From: an uncultured Clostridia bacterium
Lineage (GTDB): Bacteria > Bacillota > Clostridia > TANB77 > CAG-508
Reading direction: 5' to 3'
Assembly (NCBI GenBank): GCA_934122155.1
Contig: CAKOVX010000002.1
Coordinates: 62,001 to 126,000, forward strand
DNA: 64,000 bases
Below, piece by piece: positions 1 to 8,136 of the stretch (the first letter of the stretch is position 1; each line of letters begins with the position of its first letter). The notes beneath the pieces were generated by a model, which was given only the letters and a program-made list of their open reading frames with translations, made no database searches and was not told the DNA's origin. The position numbers were made by a program, and so were the translations under genes.

Positions 1-1
1 A

Positions 2-1168
2 GATCATATTGATTTTTATGATAATAGCCTAACTCCTCACAGCAAAGCTGTTAAAAATATTGAATGGGATGCTACTGCTGCTGAGAAAAATGGTTATGAA
101 GATTATATGTTAAAAGAAATATTTGAGCAACCAAATGCAATTCGTGAGACTATTGGCTCAAGATTTAAACTTGGCGAAAAATGTAGTTTTGATGATATTG
201 ATATTTCAAAAGATTATTTGAAAAGTATTAATAAAATATATATTGTTGCATGTGGTACAGCTATGCATGCCGGATTAGTTGGTAAAACTGCAATTGAAAA
301 ACTTTGCAGAATTCCTACCGTAGTTGATATTGCATCTGAGTTTCGTTACCGTGACCCTATTATAGATGATAAAACACTTTGCATATATATTAGTCAATCT
401 GGTGAAACTGCTGATACTATTGCAGCTTTAAAACTTGCTAAAGCAAAAGGTGCAAGAACATTAGCTGTTTCAAATGTAATTGGAAGTTCAATTACTCGTG
501 AAGCAGACTATACAATTTACACACATGCAGGTCCTGAAATTGCCGTTGCTTCTACAAAAGCATATACTTCACAAGTTGTTTTAATGGTAATTTTGGCTAT
601 GTATTTTGCTGAAATTTTAGGCACTTGTGACAATATTGAATGTTTAAAAGCAGATATTTTAGATTTGCCTTCTAAAATAGAGTCTATACTTAACGAAACA
701 AATAATATTAAAGAGTTTGCTAATAAAGTATATACTGAACATGATATGTACTTTTTAGGTAGAGGTACTGATTATAATGTTGCAATGGAGGGCTCTTTAA
801 AATTAAAAGAAATTTCATACATTCATTCTGAGGCATATGCTTCAGGCGAATTAAAACATGGGCCTATTGCTCTAATTGAAAACGGTATAACTGTAATTAG
901 TATTTTAACAGATCCTAATTTAGTTGAAAAATCTATTAGTAATATTCAAGAGGTTATAACAAGAGGTGCTAAAACATTAGTTATTACAAATCAAAAATTA
1001 TCAAATAATTCGTTTAATTATGTTATAAATATCCCTGAAACTAATAGCCTAATTTCACCTATTCTTTCAGTTATTCCACTTCAATTGCTTTCTTACTACA
1101 TTGCTAAAAATAAAGGATTAGATGTTGATAAACCAAGAAATTTAGCTAAATCAGTTACAGTTGAGTAG
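2..1168 (+). CDS. glmS: Glutamine-fructose-6-phosphate aminotransferase, C-terminal part
   Basis: This is the 3' part of a gene cut by the window edge; 388 codons are visible of a family that is usually about 600 residues. It makes glucosamine-6-phosphate from fructose-6-phosphate and glutamine, the first step of UDP-GlcNAc and peptidoglycan synthesis, in the cytoplasm. The frame is open from base 2, and the residues ahead of the first ATG (IEWDATAAEKNGYEDYMLKE) are typical of the linker between the glutaminase and isomerase domains. Two SIS sugar-isomerase domains follow (IYIVACGTAMHAG; later MYFLGRGTDYNVA), and the protein ends with the family C-terminus DKPRNLAKSVTVE. The N-terminal glutaminase domain with its catalytic Cys lies outside the window. 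A strong hairpin follows the stop. The assignment is secure. Confidence 0.97.
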   Translation, partial: DHIDFYDNSLTPHSKAVKNIEWDATAAEKNGYEDYMLKEIFEQPNAIRETIGSRFKLGEKCSFDDIDISKDYLKSINKIYIVACGTAMHAGLVGKTAIEKLCRIPTVVDIASEFRYRDPIIDDKTLCIYISQSGETADTIAALKLAKAKGARTLAVSNVIGSSITREADYTIYTHAGPEIAVASTKAYTSQVVLMVILAMYFAEILGTCDNIECLKADILDLPSKIESILNETNNIKEFANKVYTEHDMYFLGRGTDYNVAMEGSLKLKEISYIHSEAYASGELKHGPIALIENGITVISILTDPNLVEKSISNIQEVITRGAKTLVITNQKLSNNSFNYVINIPETNSLISPILSVIPLQLLSYYIAKNKGLDVDKPRNLAKSVTVE

Positions 1169-1193
1169 CTTTTATAAAATATAAATATTAATT

Positions 1194-1262
1194 TAAAGGT
1201 GCTGATATAATACTTTTTTCCACGAAACCACACTTCAAAAAAGTATTATATCAGCACCTTTA
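1194..1262. repeat. Perfect hairpin element, copy 1 (bidirectional terminator-like)
   Basis: A 26-bp perfect inverted repeat has arms 1194-1219 and 1237-1262 around a 17-base loop. The arms read AAAGGTGCTGATATAATACT inward, and the loop region contains TTCCACGAAACCACACT. It lies between the convergent ends of glmS and bofA and could end both transcripts. A second copy with the same arm core and the same loop motif lies at 62170-62248, also at a convergent gene end, so this is a repeated element and not just a terminator. Confidence 0.85.
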
Positions 1263-1266
1263 TTTT

Positions 1267-1539
1267 TTAAATAAATAATTTCAATATAACTAGTAGCACT
1301 GCACCTGGAATTCCTAAAAGACCTACTAATACCGCAGTAACAATATTTAATCCTATATGAAATTCCCATGCTGAACCTATTAAATTTATTATAAATATTA
1401 GCAATCCCCCTAATACAGAGTTTACTATTAATTTAAACAAAGCCTTTAATGGGACTGAAAATATTTTTCCAATAATCCATAAAACTATTATACACCCTAA
1501 AATAACTAAAGCATTAGAAAAATCCAATTTTATCACCAT
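1267..1539 (-). CDS. bofA: BofA family pro-sigma-K processing inhibitor
   Basis: This is a 90-residue, almost entirely hydrophobic protein with about three membrane segments. The region LIVNSVLGGLLIFIINLIG followed by GLNIVTAVLVGLLGIPGAVL matches the conserved core of the BofA family, which in Bacillus holds the SpoIVFB protease inactive in the mother-cell membrane until late sporulation. It lies 41 bases downstream of yaaL, and yaaL-bofA is also the gene order in Bacillus, which supports the call and suggests a spore-forming lineage. The start is uncertain: AAAGGA abuts the first ATG, so the GTG or TTG codons just inside may be used instead. Confidence 0.85.
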   Translation of the reverse strand: MVIKLDFSNALVILGCIIVLWIIGKIFSVPLKALFKLIVNSVLGGLLIFIINLIGSAWEFHIGLNIVTAVLVGLLGIPGAVLLVILKLFI

Positions 1540-1580
1540 TCCTTTAATAATATGTATGATACAAATTGGACAAATATTAC

Positions 1581-1856
1581 TTATACTACTTGATTTTTCT
1601 TAAAATAAATTTCTTCTATCATATTTAGTGATAGTCCTTTACTTCTAGCTTTTTCCATTAAAAAGTCAACTTTACTTTTACTTGCTTTTATTTGATATGT
1701 GTAATAGTCTACAAGCCCCTCTTCAGCAGTCTCAAAATTTTTATTTGCAACATTAAGTTCTCTCTTTGCTTTTAATAAACTCATTATTAGTTCAACCTTT
1801 TTATCTTCTTCTGTTTTGTCTTTTATATTTAATTCTTTTTGATACTCATTATACAT
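1581..1856 (-). CDS. yaaL: DUF2508 family protein (YaaL-like)
   Basis: This 91-residue protein is charged and helix-rich, with no membrane segment or signal peptide. It has the length and pattern of DUF2508 proteins (LLKAKRELNVANKNFETAEE, then VDYYTYQIKASKSKVDFL), which have no known function. It starts at an ATG behind AAGGAGGG and is followed directly by bofA, the same arrangement as yaaL-bofA in Bacillus. That context is the main support for the name. Confidence 0.8.
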   Translation of the reverse strand: MYNEYQKELNIKDKTEEDKKVELIMSLLKAKRELNVANKNFETAEEGLVDYYTYQIKASKSKVDFLMEKARSKGLSLNMIEEIYFKKNQVV

Positions 1857-1915
1857 TTGTTTTGTCCCTCCTTATAAAACATTTTATACATCAATTGTTG
1901 TTTTATTCAAAAATC

Positions 1916-1944
1916 TTGATTTTTATATAATATTTTGTTATAAT
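1916..1944 (+). promoter_or_regulatory. Sigma-A promoter for serS
   Basis: TTGATT at 1916-1921 and TATAAT at 1939-1944 are separated by 17 bases, with a TG extended -10 at 1936-1937. Transcription would start near 1951, about 85 bases ahead of the serS start codon. Confidence 0.8.
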
Positions 1945-1965
1945 AATTGCGTAATTTATATTGTT

Positions 1966-1996
1966 TAAGCCCCGCCTTATGCATAGGGCGGCTTTT
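1966..1996 (+). terminator. Terminator-like hairpin inside the serS leader
   Basis: AAGCCCCGCC and GGGCGGCTT form a GC-rich stem with a two-base bulge around TTATGCATA, followed by TTTTT. It sits between the serS promoter and its ribosome binding site, so it would interrupt serS transcription unless relieved. A T-box would need a much longer leader than the roughly 85 bases available here. Confidence 0.6.
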
Positions 1997-2034
1997 TATA
2001 AAAATGTATGCAAAGCTTACAAGGAGGTAAATTT

Positions 2035-3321
2035 ATGATAGATATTAAATTTTTAAGAGAAAACCCAGATGTAGTTAAGGAAAATATCAAAAAGAAATTT
2101 CAAGATCATAAACTTGTATTAGTTGATGAAGTTCTTGAGTTAGATGCTAAAAATCGTGAAGCCAAATTAAATGGTGATGATTTAAGAAGTAAAAGAAATT
2201 CATTAAGTAGTGAAATCGGCAATTTAATGAAACAAGGCAAAAAAGATGAAGCTGAAAATATAAAATCTCAAGTTCAAGAAATTAATAATCAACTTTTAGA
2301 AAATGAAAAACTTGAAGAAGAATATGCAGCTAAAATTCAAGAGAGAATGATGAAAATACCTAACATTATTCATGAATCTGTTCCAATCGGAAAAGATGAT
2401 AGTCAAAATGTTGAGATTCAAAGATTTGGAGAGCCATTTGTTCCAAGTTATGAAGTTCCATATCACACAGATATTATGGAATCATTTGATGGTATTGACT
2501 TAGATTCTGCTCGTAGAGTTGCTGGCAATGGATTTTATTATTTAATGGGAGATATTGCTAGACTTCATTCAGCAGTTATTTCTTATGCTAGAGATTTTAT
2601 GATTAATAAAGGTTTTACTTATTGTGTTCCACCTTTTATGATTCGTAGCAGTGTCGTAACTGGTGTTATGAGTTTTGAAGAAATGGATGCAATGATGTAT
2701 AAAATTGAAGGAGAAGATTTATATTTAATTGGTACAAGTGAACATTCTATGATTGGTAAATTCAAAGATCAAATTCTTCAAAAGGATAAAATTCCTTATA
2801 CAATGACTTCATATTCTCCTTGTTTTAGAAAAGAAAAAGGTGCTCATGGTATTGAAGAACGTGGTGTTTACCGTATTCATCAATTTGAAAAGCAAGAAAT
2901 GATTGTTGTTTGTGAACCTGAAGATAGCTGGAATTGGTATGATAAATTATGGTCATATACAGTTGAATTGTTTAGAAGTATGGATATTCCAGTTCGTACA
3001 TTAGAATGTTGTAGTGGTGATTTAGCTGACTTAAAAGCTAAGAGCTGTGATGTTGAAGCTTGGAGTCCTAGACAACAAAAATATTTCGAGGTTGGTAGTT
3101 GTTCTAATTTAACTGATGCTCAAGCTAGGCGTTTAGGTATTAGAATTAAGGGTGAAAAACAAAATTATTATGCTCACACATTAAATAATACTGTTGTTGC
3201 ACCACCTCGTATGCTAATTGCTTTACTTGAAAATAATTATCAAGAAGACGGCAGTGTTAAGATTCCTGAAGTATTATGGCCATATATGGGTGGAACTAAA
3301 GTTTTAAAACCAATTAAATAA
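2035..3321 (+). CDS. serS: Serine-tRNA ligase
   Basis: This 428-residue class II synthetase charges tRNA-Ser in the cytoplasm. The first hundred residues form the tRNA-binding coiled coil, rich in Lys/Glu/Gln heptads. The catalytic core shows motif 2 (CFRKEKGAHGIEERGVYRIH) and a motif 3 region ending RMLIALLENNYQ. I start it at the ATG giving MIDIKFLREN because AAGGAGG lies seven bases upstream; an upstream in-frame ATG at 2008 overlaps that site. The segment LIGTSEHSMIG replaces the usual bacterial TAEVPL pattern, and NNTVVAPPR replaces the usual NGSGLAVGR. Both recall archaeal-like SerRS, which I infer only from memory of those motifs. Confidence 0.95.
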   Translation: MIDIKFLRENPDVVKENIKKKFQDHKLVLVDEVLELDAKNREAKLNGDDLRSKRNSLSSEIGNLMKQGKKDEAENIKSQVQEINNQLLENEKLEEEYAAKIQERMMKIPNIIHESVPIGKDDSQNVEIQRFGEPFVPSYEVPYHTDIMESFDGIDLDSARRVAGNGFYYLMGDIARLHSAVISYARDFMINKGFTYCVPPFMIRSSVVTGVMSFEEMDAMMYKIEGEDLYLIGTSEHSMIGKFKDQILQKDKIPYTMTSYSPCFRKEKGAHGIEERGVYRIHQFEKQEMIVVCEPEDSWNWYDKLWSYTVELFRSMDIPVRTLECCSGDLADLKAKSCDVEAWSPRQQKYFEVGSCSNLTDAQARRLGIRIKGEKQNYYAHTLNNTVVAPPRMLIALLENNYQEDGSVKIPEVLWPYMGGTKVLKPIK

Positions 3322-3346
3322 ATTAAAAACTAGGAGTAGGTGTAAA

Positions 3347-3931
3347 ATGTTTATTAAAAACCCTGAGTTTAGAATTTCAGCTGTTAGTCCTAAGCAATAC
3401 CCTGATGACGGGTTACCTCAAGTGGTATTGGTTGGAAAGTCTAATGTTGGGAAGTCTAGCTTTATAAATACATTAGTTAATCGTAAAAAGTTAGCTAGAA
3501 CTAGTAGTGAACCTGGTAAAACAAGACAAATCAATTTTTATGATATGGACGAAAAGTTCTATTTAGTTGATTTACCTGGTTATGGTTTTAGCAAAATGTC
3601 TAAACAAGAACAAGCAAAAGTTGGAACTTTTATTGAAGAGTATTTGCAAAAAAGTAAAAACATTGCTTTAATAATATTTTTAATAGACATTAGGCATGAC
3701 CCTACTGCTAATGATAAGCTTATGTATGATTATATTTTTAAAACTAATTTACCTTGTATTGTAATTGCAAATAAGGCAGACAAGTTAGCAGTTACAAAAG
3801 TAGATGATGCTGTAACTAATTTACAAAATATTTTAAATCCGTTAAAAGACATTACATTTCTTCCATGTTCTAGTGAAAGAAAAATTTATACTGATAAAGT
3901 TTGGGAAGAAATTGAAAAAAAAATATGGTAG
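3347..3931 (+). CDS. engB: Ribosome biogenesis GTPase EngB/YsxC
   Basis: This 194-residue TRAFAC GTPase is needed for late assembly of the 50S subunit. It has G1 GKSNVGKS, G2 around TSSEPGKTRQINFY, G3 DLPGYGFS and G4 NKADKL in order, and the length usual for the family. It starts 25 bases after serS, behind AGGAG, so the two are probably co-transcribed. The stop codon is embedded in the hairpin at 3921-3952. Confidence 0.96.
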   Translation: MFIKNPEFRISAVSPKQYPDDGLPQVVLVGKSNVGKSSFINTLVNRKKLARTSSEPGKTRQINFYDMDEKFYLVDLPGYGFSKMSKQEQAKVGTFIEEYLQKSKNIALIIFLIDIRHDPTANDKLMYDYIFKTNLPCIVIANKADKLAVTKVDDAVTNLQNILNPLKDITFLPCSSERKIYTDKVWEEIEKKIW

Positions 3932-3957
3932 CTTAATATTGCTACCATATTTTTTAT
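3921..3957. terminator. Bidirectional terminator, engB / DUF951
   Basis: A perfect 12-bp stem (3921-3932 with 3941-3952, AAATATGGTAGC inward) has an 8-base loop. It is flanked by A-runs on the left and T-runs on the right and ends both convergent genes. The left arm includes the engB stop codon. Confidence 0.9.
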
Positions 3958-4136
3958 TCTTTATTTTCTTTTTTAGTTATTGCTTTTAATGCTTTTGGAC
4001 GTTCTAAAACAATTATATGCCCACATCCTAGGCATTTCATTTTAAAATCAACACCTACTCTAGTCAATTCCCATAGTTTACTTCCACAAGGATGTTGTTT
4101 TTTTGTTCTAACAATATCACCTACATTATATTCCAT
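3954..4136 (-). CDS. DUF951 family protein (YyzM-like)
   Basis: This 60-residue protein is the size of DUF951 members and has their pattern: GDIVRTKKQHPCGSKLWEL, then KMKCLGCGHIIVLERP. The CG and CLGCGH pairs could bind a metal, though the family function is unknown. It starts behind AAGGGAG, 15 bases after the gltX stop, and is probably the last gene of the RNase J-gltX unit. Confidence 0.85.
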   Translation of the reverse strand: MEYNVGDIVRTKKQHPCGSKLWELTRVGVDFKMKCLGCGHIIVLERPKALKAITKKENKE

Positions 4137-4151
4137 AGGAACTCACTCCCT

Positions 4152-5804
4152 TTATTTTTCAATTATATTTTTAAGTCTTTTTTCTACACTTTCTTTTCCT
4201 AATACTTGCATAATTTCATATAAATCTGGTGTTTGTTGTCTTCCTGTTAATGAAACTCTTAATACTGTACTTACATCTCCAACATGTGCTTTCCATTTTT
4301 CAGGCTCTTGCTTAAACATTTTTACTTCTCTAGCATACCCTAACTCTTCTGATAAATCTTTTATTTTATCAAACCAAGTTTGTTTATCATCATTTATGTC
4401 AAAATATTTTTCCAAGTATAATGATAATATTTTTTTAATTTCTTCTTTGTCATTTATTTTAGCATATTCAAAATTATTGTCTAAACTAAAGAATTTTTCA
4501 TCATACATATAGTAAATTGCATTTTTTATTTCAGCCCATTTAGATATATCTTTTCTAGGTTTAGCTGTTCCTCTTTCAATTCCAAATACTTTTAAAGCAT
4601 ATTCTTTATCTTGTAACATTTCTTCAAGCTCTTTATCATAACGTTTTGCCCAGTTTAAAGAGTCTTCATATACTTTTTCTTTAGAATATGCAGATATAAC
4701 ATTTTTTGATATATCTAATAATTTTACCATATCAAAAATTGCTCCACTTACGCTCATTTTGTTAAGCTCAAATTCAAATTCTGATATATTTTTATCTGGA
4801 TTTGCTCTTTTCCATGTTTCAAAATTTGAATTTGCTATATTTAATAAATATTGATATACAGCTTCTGATGGTATGCCCTCTTCATGATAGTAACTAACTG
4901 CCGCTTCAGGGTCTTTACGTTTACTGATTTTACGTTTTTTGCCATTATCATCTTTTAATATTGCTGATGTATGTGCATATTTAGGTACTGTAAAACCTAG
5001 TGCTTTAAATAACTCTAAATGAAGTGGTACTGAAGATAACCATTCATCAGCACGAATTACGTGTGTAACTCTCATTAAATGATCATCAACAGCATGTGCA
5101 AAATGGTATGTTGGCAAACCATCTGCTTTTATAATAACTATATCTTGATCATTTTCTGGAAATTCAACATTTCCTTTTATTACATCATGATGTCTAATTT
5201 TTTTCTCTTCATTTCCCATTGATTTAAAACGAATTATATATGGTTCACCAGCTTTTATTTTTTCTGCTGCTTCTTCTACTGATAAATTACGGTATGTTGC
5301 CCATACTCCATAATAACCAGGTCTAATTTTAGCTGCTTCTTGTTTTTTACGCATTTCATCAAGTTCTTCTGGTGTTGCAAAACATGGGTATGCTCTGCCT
5401 TGTTCAATTAAGTATTTAGCAAATGAATGATAAATGTCCTTTCTGGCGCTCTGTTTATATGGTCCATAATTTCCCTTTTCTTCTGTTTCATTTATCATAC
5501 CCTCATCAAATACAATACCAAAGTCTTTAACTGCTTCTACTATTTGTACTACACCGTTTTCAATTAATCTTTTTTGATCTGTGTCCTCTATTCTTAATAT
5601 ACTAACACCCTTAGTTTGTTTTGCAAGTGTTGTACATATAATGCTTTGATATAACCCACCAATATGAACATAACCTGTTGGGCTTGGTGCAAAACGCACT
5701 ACCATTGCTCCTTCTGGTAAGTTTCTTTCTGGATATTTTTCTTCATAATATGATATTGGCTTTGCATCTGGAAATATTAAATTTGCTAAATCTTTATAAT
5801 CCAT
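4152..5804 (-). CDS. gltX: Glutamate-tRNA ligase
   Basis: This 550-residue class I synthetase activates glutamate for tRNA-Glu. The HIGH-type signature is PSPTGYVHIGGLY, preceded by about 45 residues not seen in short versions of the family. The KMSKS-type signature is KRKISKRKDPEAA. The C-terminal third is the helical anticodon-binding region. I start at the ATG giving MDYKDLANLI because GGGGAAGAG stands just upstream; a TTG seven codons earlier is less likely. The stretch up to the RNase J stop holds only an AT-rich repeat, so the two genes may be co-transcribed. The Glu versus Gln specificity is inferred from overall similarity. Confidence 0.92.
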   Translation of the reverse strand: MDYKDLANLIFPDAKPISYYEEKYPERNLPEGAMVVRFAPSPTGYVHIGGLYQSIICTTLAKQTKGVSILRIEDTDQKRLIENGVVQIVEAVKDFGIVFDEGMINETEEKGNYGPYKQSARKDIYHSFAKYLIEQGRAYPCFATPEELDEMRKKQEAAKIRPGYYGVWATYRNLSVEEAAEKIKAGEPYIIRFKSMGNEEKKIRHHDVIKGNVEFPENDQDIVIIKADGLPTYHFAHAVDDHLMRVTHVIRADEWLSSVPLHLELFKALGFTVPKYAHTSAILKDDNGKKRKISKRKDPEAAVSYYHEEGIPSEAVYQYLLNIANSNFETWKRANPDKNISEFEFELNKMSVSGAIFDMVKLLDISKNVISAYSKEKVYEDSLNWAKRYDKELEEMLQDKEYALKVFGIERGTAKPRKDISKWAEIKNAIYYMYDEKFFSLDNNFEYAKINDKEEIKKILSLYLEKYFDINDDKQTWFDKIKDLSEELGYAREVKMFKQEPEKWKAHVGDVSTVLRVSLTGRQQTPDLYEIMQVLGKESVEKRLKNIIEK

Positions 5805-5826
5805 TTTTACTCTTCCCCTTTTCAAA

Positions 5827-5860
5827 AAAATTTAATTTTAAAATGTTTAATTTTAAAATT
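5827..5860. repeat. AT-only direct repeat between RNase J and gltX
   Basis: The 14-base unit TTTAATTTTAAAAT occurs twice in tandem, separated by one G. Each copy contains a self-complementary ATTTTAAAAT. It fills most of the 58-base gap and has no recognisable role. Confidence 0.5.
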
Positions 5861-5862
5861 TA

Positions 5863-7788
5863 TTAAACTTCTGTAATAATTGGTAAAATCATAGGATTTC
5901 TTTTTGTTTTTTCAAATATATAATCTCTTAAAGTATCTTTTAAGTTAGATTTAATTGTTGCCCAATCTGTAATATGACTTTCTTCACATTTTTTTACTTC
6001 TTCATATATCACTCTTTTAATGTCATCCATTAAGTTTTCAGATTCTCTAACATATACAAATCCTCTTGATACTACGTCTGGCTCTGATACTATTTCTCCT
6101 GTGTTTGAGTCCATTGCAACAACTATAACTATTAAACCATCTTGTGATAAATGTTGTCTATCTCGTAAAACTATATTTCCAACATCTCCAACTCCTAAGC
6201 CATCTACTAATACTTTTCCATTTGGTACTGATGTAGTAAGTGTTGCTTCATTTTGGTTTAATTCTAGAATCCTTCCGTTTGTCATCATAAATATATTTTT
6301 AGGTTCTATACCTAGCTTTTTAGCTGTTTCTGCATGTGCTCTAAGTTGTCTATACTCTCCATGTACTGGTATAAAATATTTTGGTTTTGCTAATGTTATA
6401 ATTAATTTTTGTTCTTCTTGGCAAGCATGCCCAGATACGTGAACATCCTCTAGCGAACTATATATAACTTCTGCCCCAATTTTCATAAGTTCATCAATTA
6501 CTTTTGATACATATTTTTCATTTCCTGGAATTGGTGTTGCAGATATTATTACCATATCATTTGGTGTAATAGTTACTTTTTTATGGTCTCCATTTGCCAT
6601 TCTTGTTAATGCAGACATTGCCTCACCTTGGCTTCCTGTTGTTATAATTACTAATTGATCGTCACGGTAATTTTTTATATTATCAATATCAATAAATACT
6701 CCGTCTGCGCCTTTAATATACCCTAATTCAATTGCAGCATCTATCATGTTCATCATACTTCTACCACACACTGCAATTTTTCTTCCATATTTAATTGAAG
6801 AGTTTACTATTTGTTGTACACGGTGTACATTTGATGCAAATGTTGCTACTACTATTCTTTTTGAATTGTTTAAAAATAGTCTATCAAACACTTCACCAAC
6901 AGAACTTTCAGACATTGTAAATCCTTTTCTTTCACTGTTTGTACTATCTGAAAGTAATGCTAATATTCCTTTATTTCCTAATTCTGCAATTCTGTTTAAG
7001 TCTATTACTTTATCATCTATTGGGGTATAATCAATTTTAAAGTCACCTGTATGAAGTATTGTACCAACAGGTGTTGTAATTGCAAGCATTACTGCGTCTG
7101 GTATGCTGTGGTTACTGTTTATAAACTCTACTTGCATATGTCTAAACTTTATTGTTTGCCCTTGTTTTACAGTATATATTTTAGTAGTTTTTAATAATTT
7201 GTGTTCCTCTAATTTATTTTTTATTAATGAAACTGTTAATTGAGTTGCAAAGATTGGAATATTTATTTGTTTTAATATATATGGTATTGCTCCAATATGA
7301 TCCTCATGACCGTGAGTAATTACTAAACCTTTTATTTTTTCTTGGTTTCTAACTAAGTATGTTATATCTGGAATTACTAAATCTACTCCTAACATATCAT
7401 TTTCAGGAAATTCAAGTCCACAATCTACTAATATAATTTCGTCTTCATACTCAAATACAGTAATATTTTTTCCTATTTCTTGTAATCCCCCAAGAGGAAT
7501 TATTTTTAAGTTAGATTTCTTAAAATTAAATTGTGCTGCATCATTATTTGCTGCTCTTCTTTTTTCTGTTGTAGCTTTTCTTGTTCTTTTTATAATAGTT
7601 CCACTTTTTTCTGTCTTAGCTTTTTCTACATTTTCTTTTTTAATTGATTCTTTCACTTTGCTTTTGCTACTTTCTGCTCTTTCACTTTGTTTTTTCTCTG
7701 GGTTATTTTTTCTTCTATTGTACCCTCTACTTTCTTTTATGATGTTACTTTTGGAGTTAACATCATTTTGTTTTAATTCATTTGTCAT
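5863..7788 (-). CDS. rnj: Ribonuclease J with basic N-terminal extension
   Basis: This is a metallo-beta-lactamase/beta-CASP ribonuclease of 641 residues that combines endonuclease and 5'-3' exonuclease activity in RNA decay and rRNA processing. The catalytic HGHEDHIGA motif lies near residues 159-167; SNHSIPDA, HTGDFKID and the beta-CASP region follow, and HVSGHA and PVHGEYRQLRAH complete the active site. The first 90 or so residues are a Lys/Arg/Ser/Glu-rich, low-complexity extension absent from typical 555-residue RNase J and probably disordered and RNA-binding. The start follows AAGGAG. It has its own promoter at 8020-8048 and a leader of about 225 bases. Confidence 0.93.
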   Translation of the reverse strand: MTNELKQNDVNSKSNIIKESRGYNRRKNNPEKKQSERAESSKSKVKESIKKENVEKAKTEKSGTIIKRTRKATTEKRRAANNDAAQFNFKKSNLKIIPLGGLQEIGKNITVFEYEDEIILVDCGLEFPENDMLGVDLVIPDITYLVRNQEKIKGLVITHGHEDHIGAIPYILKQINIPIFATQLTVSLIKNKLEEHKLLKTTKIYTVKQGQTIKFRHMQVEFINSNHSIPDAVMLAITTPVGTILHTGDFKIDYTPIDDKVIDLNRIAELGNKGILALLSDSTNSERKGFTMSESSVGEVFDRLFLNNSKRIVVATFASNVHRVQQIVNSSIKYGRKIAVCGRSMMNMIDAAIELGYIKGADGVFIDIDNIKNYRDDQLVIITTGSQGEAMSALTRMANGDHKKVTITPNDMVIISATPIPGNEKYVSKVIDELMKIGAEVIYSSLEDVHVSGHACQEEQKLIITLAKPKYFIPVHGEYRQLRAHAETAKKLGIEPKNIFMMTNGRILELNQNEATLTTSVPNGKVLVDGLGVGDVGNIVLRDRQHLSQDGLIVIVVAMDSNTGEIVSEPDVVSRGFVYVRESENLMDDIKRVIYEEVKKCEESHITDWATIKSNLKDTLRDYIFEKTKRNPMILPIITEV

Positions 7789-7882
7789 TTAAAATTTTCT
7801 CTCCTTTTTATTCAAATTGTTGTTTTTTGGTTATCTCTGTTTATTTTATACGCCCAAAATGTGCCATAAAGCACTAGAACTT

Positions 7883-7912
7883 AAATATGTTTTCACCGCT
7901 CAAAACATATTT
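7883..7912 (-). promoter_or_regulatory. Stem-loop in the RNase J leader
   Basis: A perfect 11-bp stem (7883-7893 with 7902-7912) closes the loop CACCGCTC on the plus strand. It lies in the 225-base untranslated leader between the promoter near 8020-8048 and the RNase J start at 7788. A smaller GTGC/GCAC pair lies at 7861-7874. No long T-run follows on the minus strand, so it is more likely a stability or processing site than a terminator. Confidence 0.6.
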
Positions 7913-8019
7913 TAATAATTTTTACATTTTAATTTTCCGTTCATCTTCTTAATATTTTTCTTGTTTTAATAAACAAATATAAATCTCTTCTTTACCTCTA
8001 TGGGTAACAACTGTTTAAT

Positions 8020-8048
8020 ATTATACTATTTTTAAGTAACTTTGTCAA
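8020..8048 (-). promoter_or_regulatory. Sigma-A promoter for RNase J
   Basis: On the minus strand TTGACA (8048-8043) and TATAAT (8025-8020) are exactly 17 bases apart, a consensus promoter. Transcription would start near 8013. The 348-base interval 7789-8136 holds this promoter, the leader and the terminator of the upstream gene, and no coding sequence that I can support. Confidence 0.88.
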
Positions 8049-8086
8049 ATTCGGCACTAATAGGCATTATATTTTGTATTTTAAAA

Positions 8087-8129
8087 CAAAAAAACTTTCT
8101 TATGATAAATTATTTTACCATAAGAAAGT
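8087..8129 (-). terminator. Terminator of the pilin-like lectin-fold gene (8137-9477)
   Basis: A 15-bp stem with one mismatch (8094-8108 with 8115-8129) is followed by seven T on the minus strand. It is closely similar to the hairpin at 41847-41880 behind the paralogous gene; both contain CTTATGGTAA on the minus strand. Confidence 0.85.
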
Positions 8130-8136
8130 ATATATA

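Noticed and set aside
1920..2034. T-box riboswitch ahead of serS
   Set aside because: Only about 85 leader bases exist, without the specifier stem or the conserved T-box sequence.
6020..6442. 140-codon plus-strand open frame opposite RNase J
   Set aside because: It is a shadow of RNase J, with low-complexity Ser/Thr composition and no start signals.
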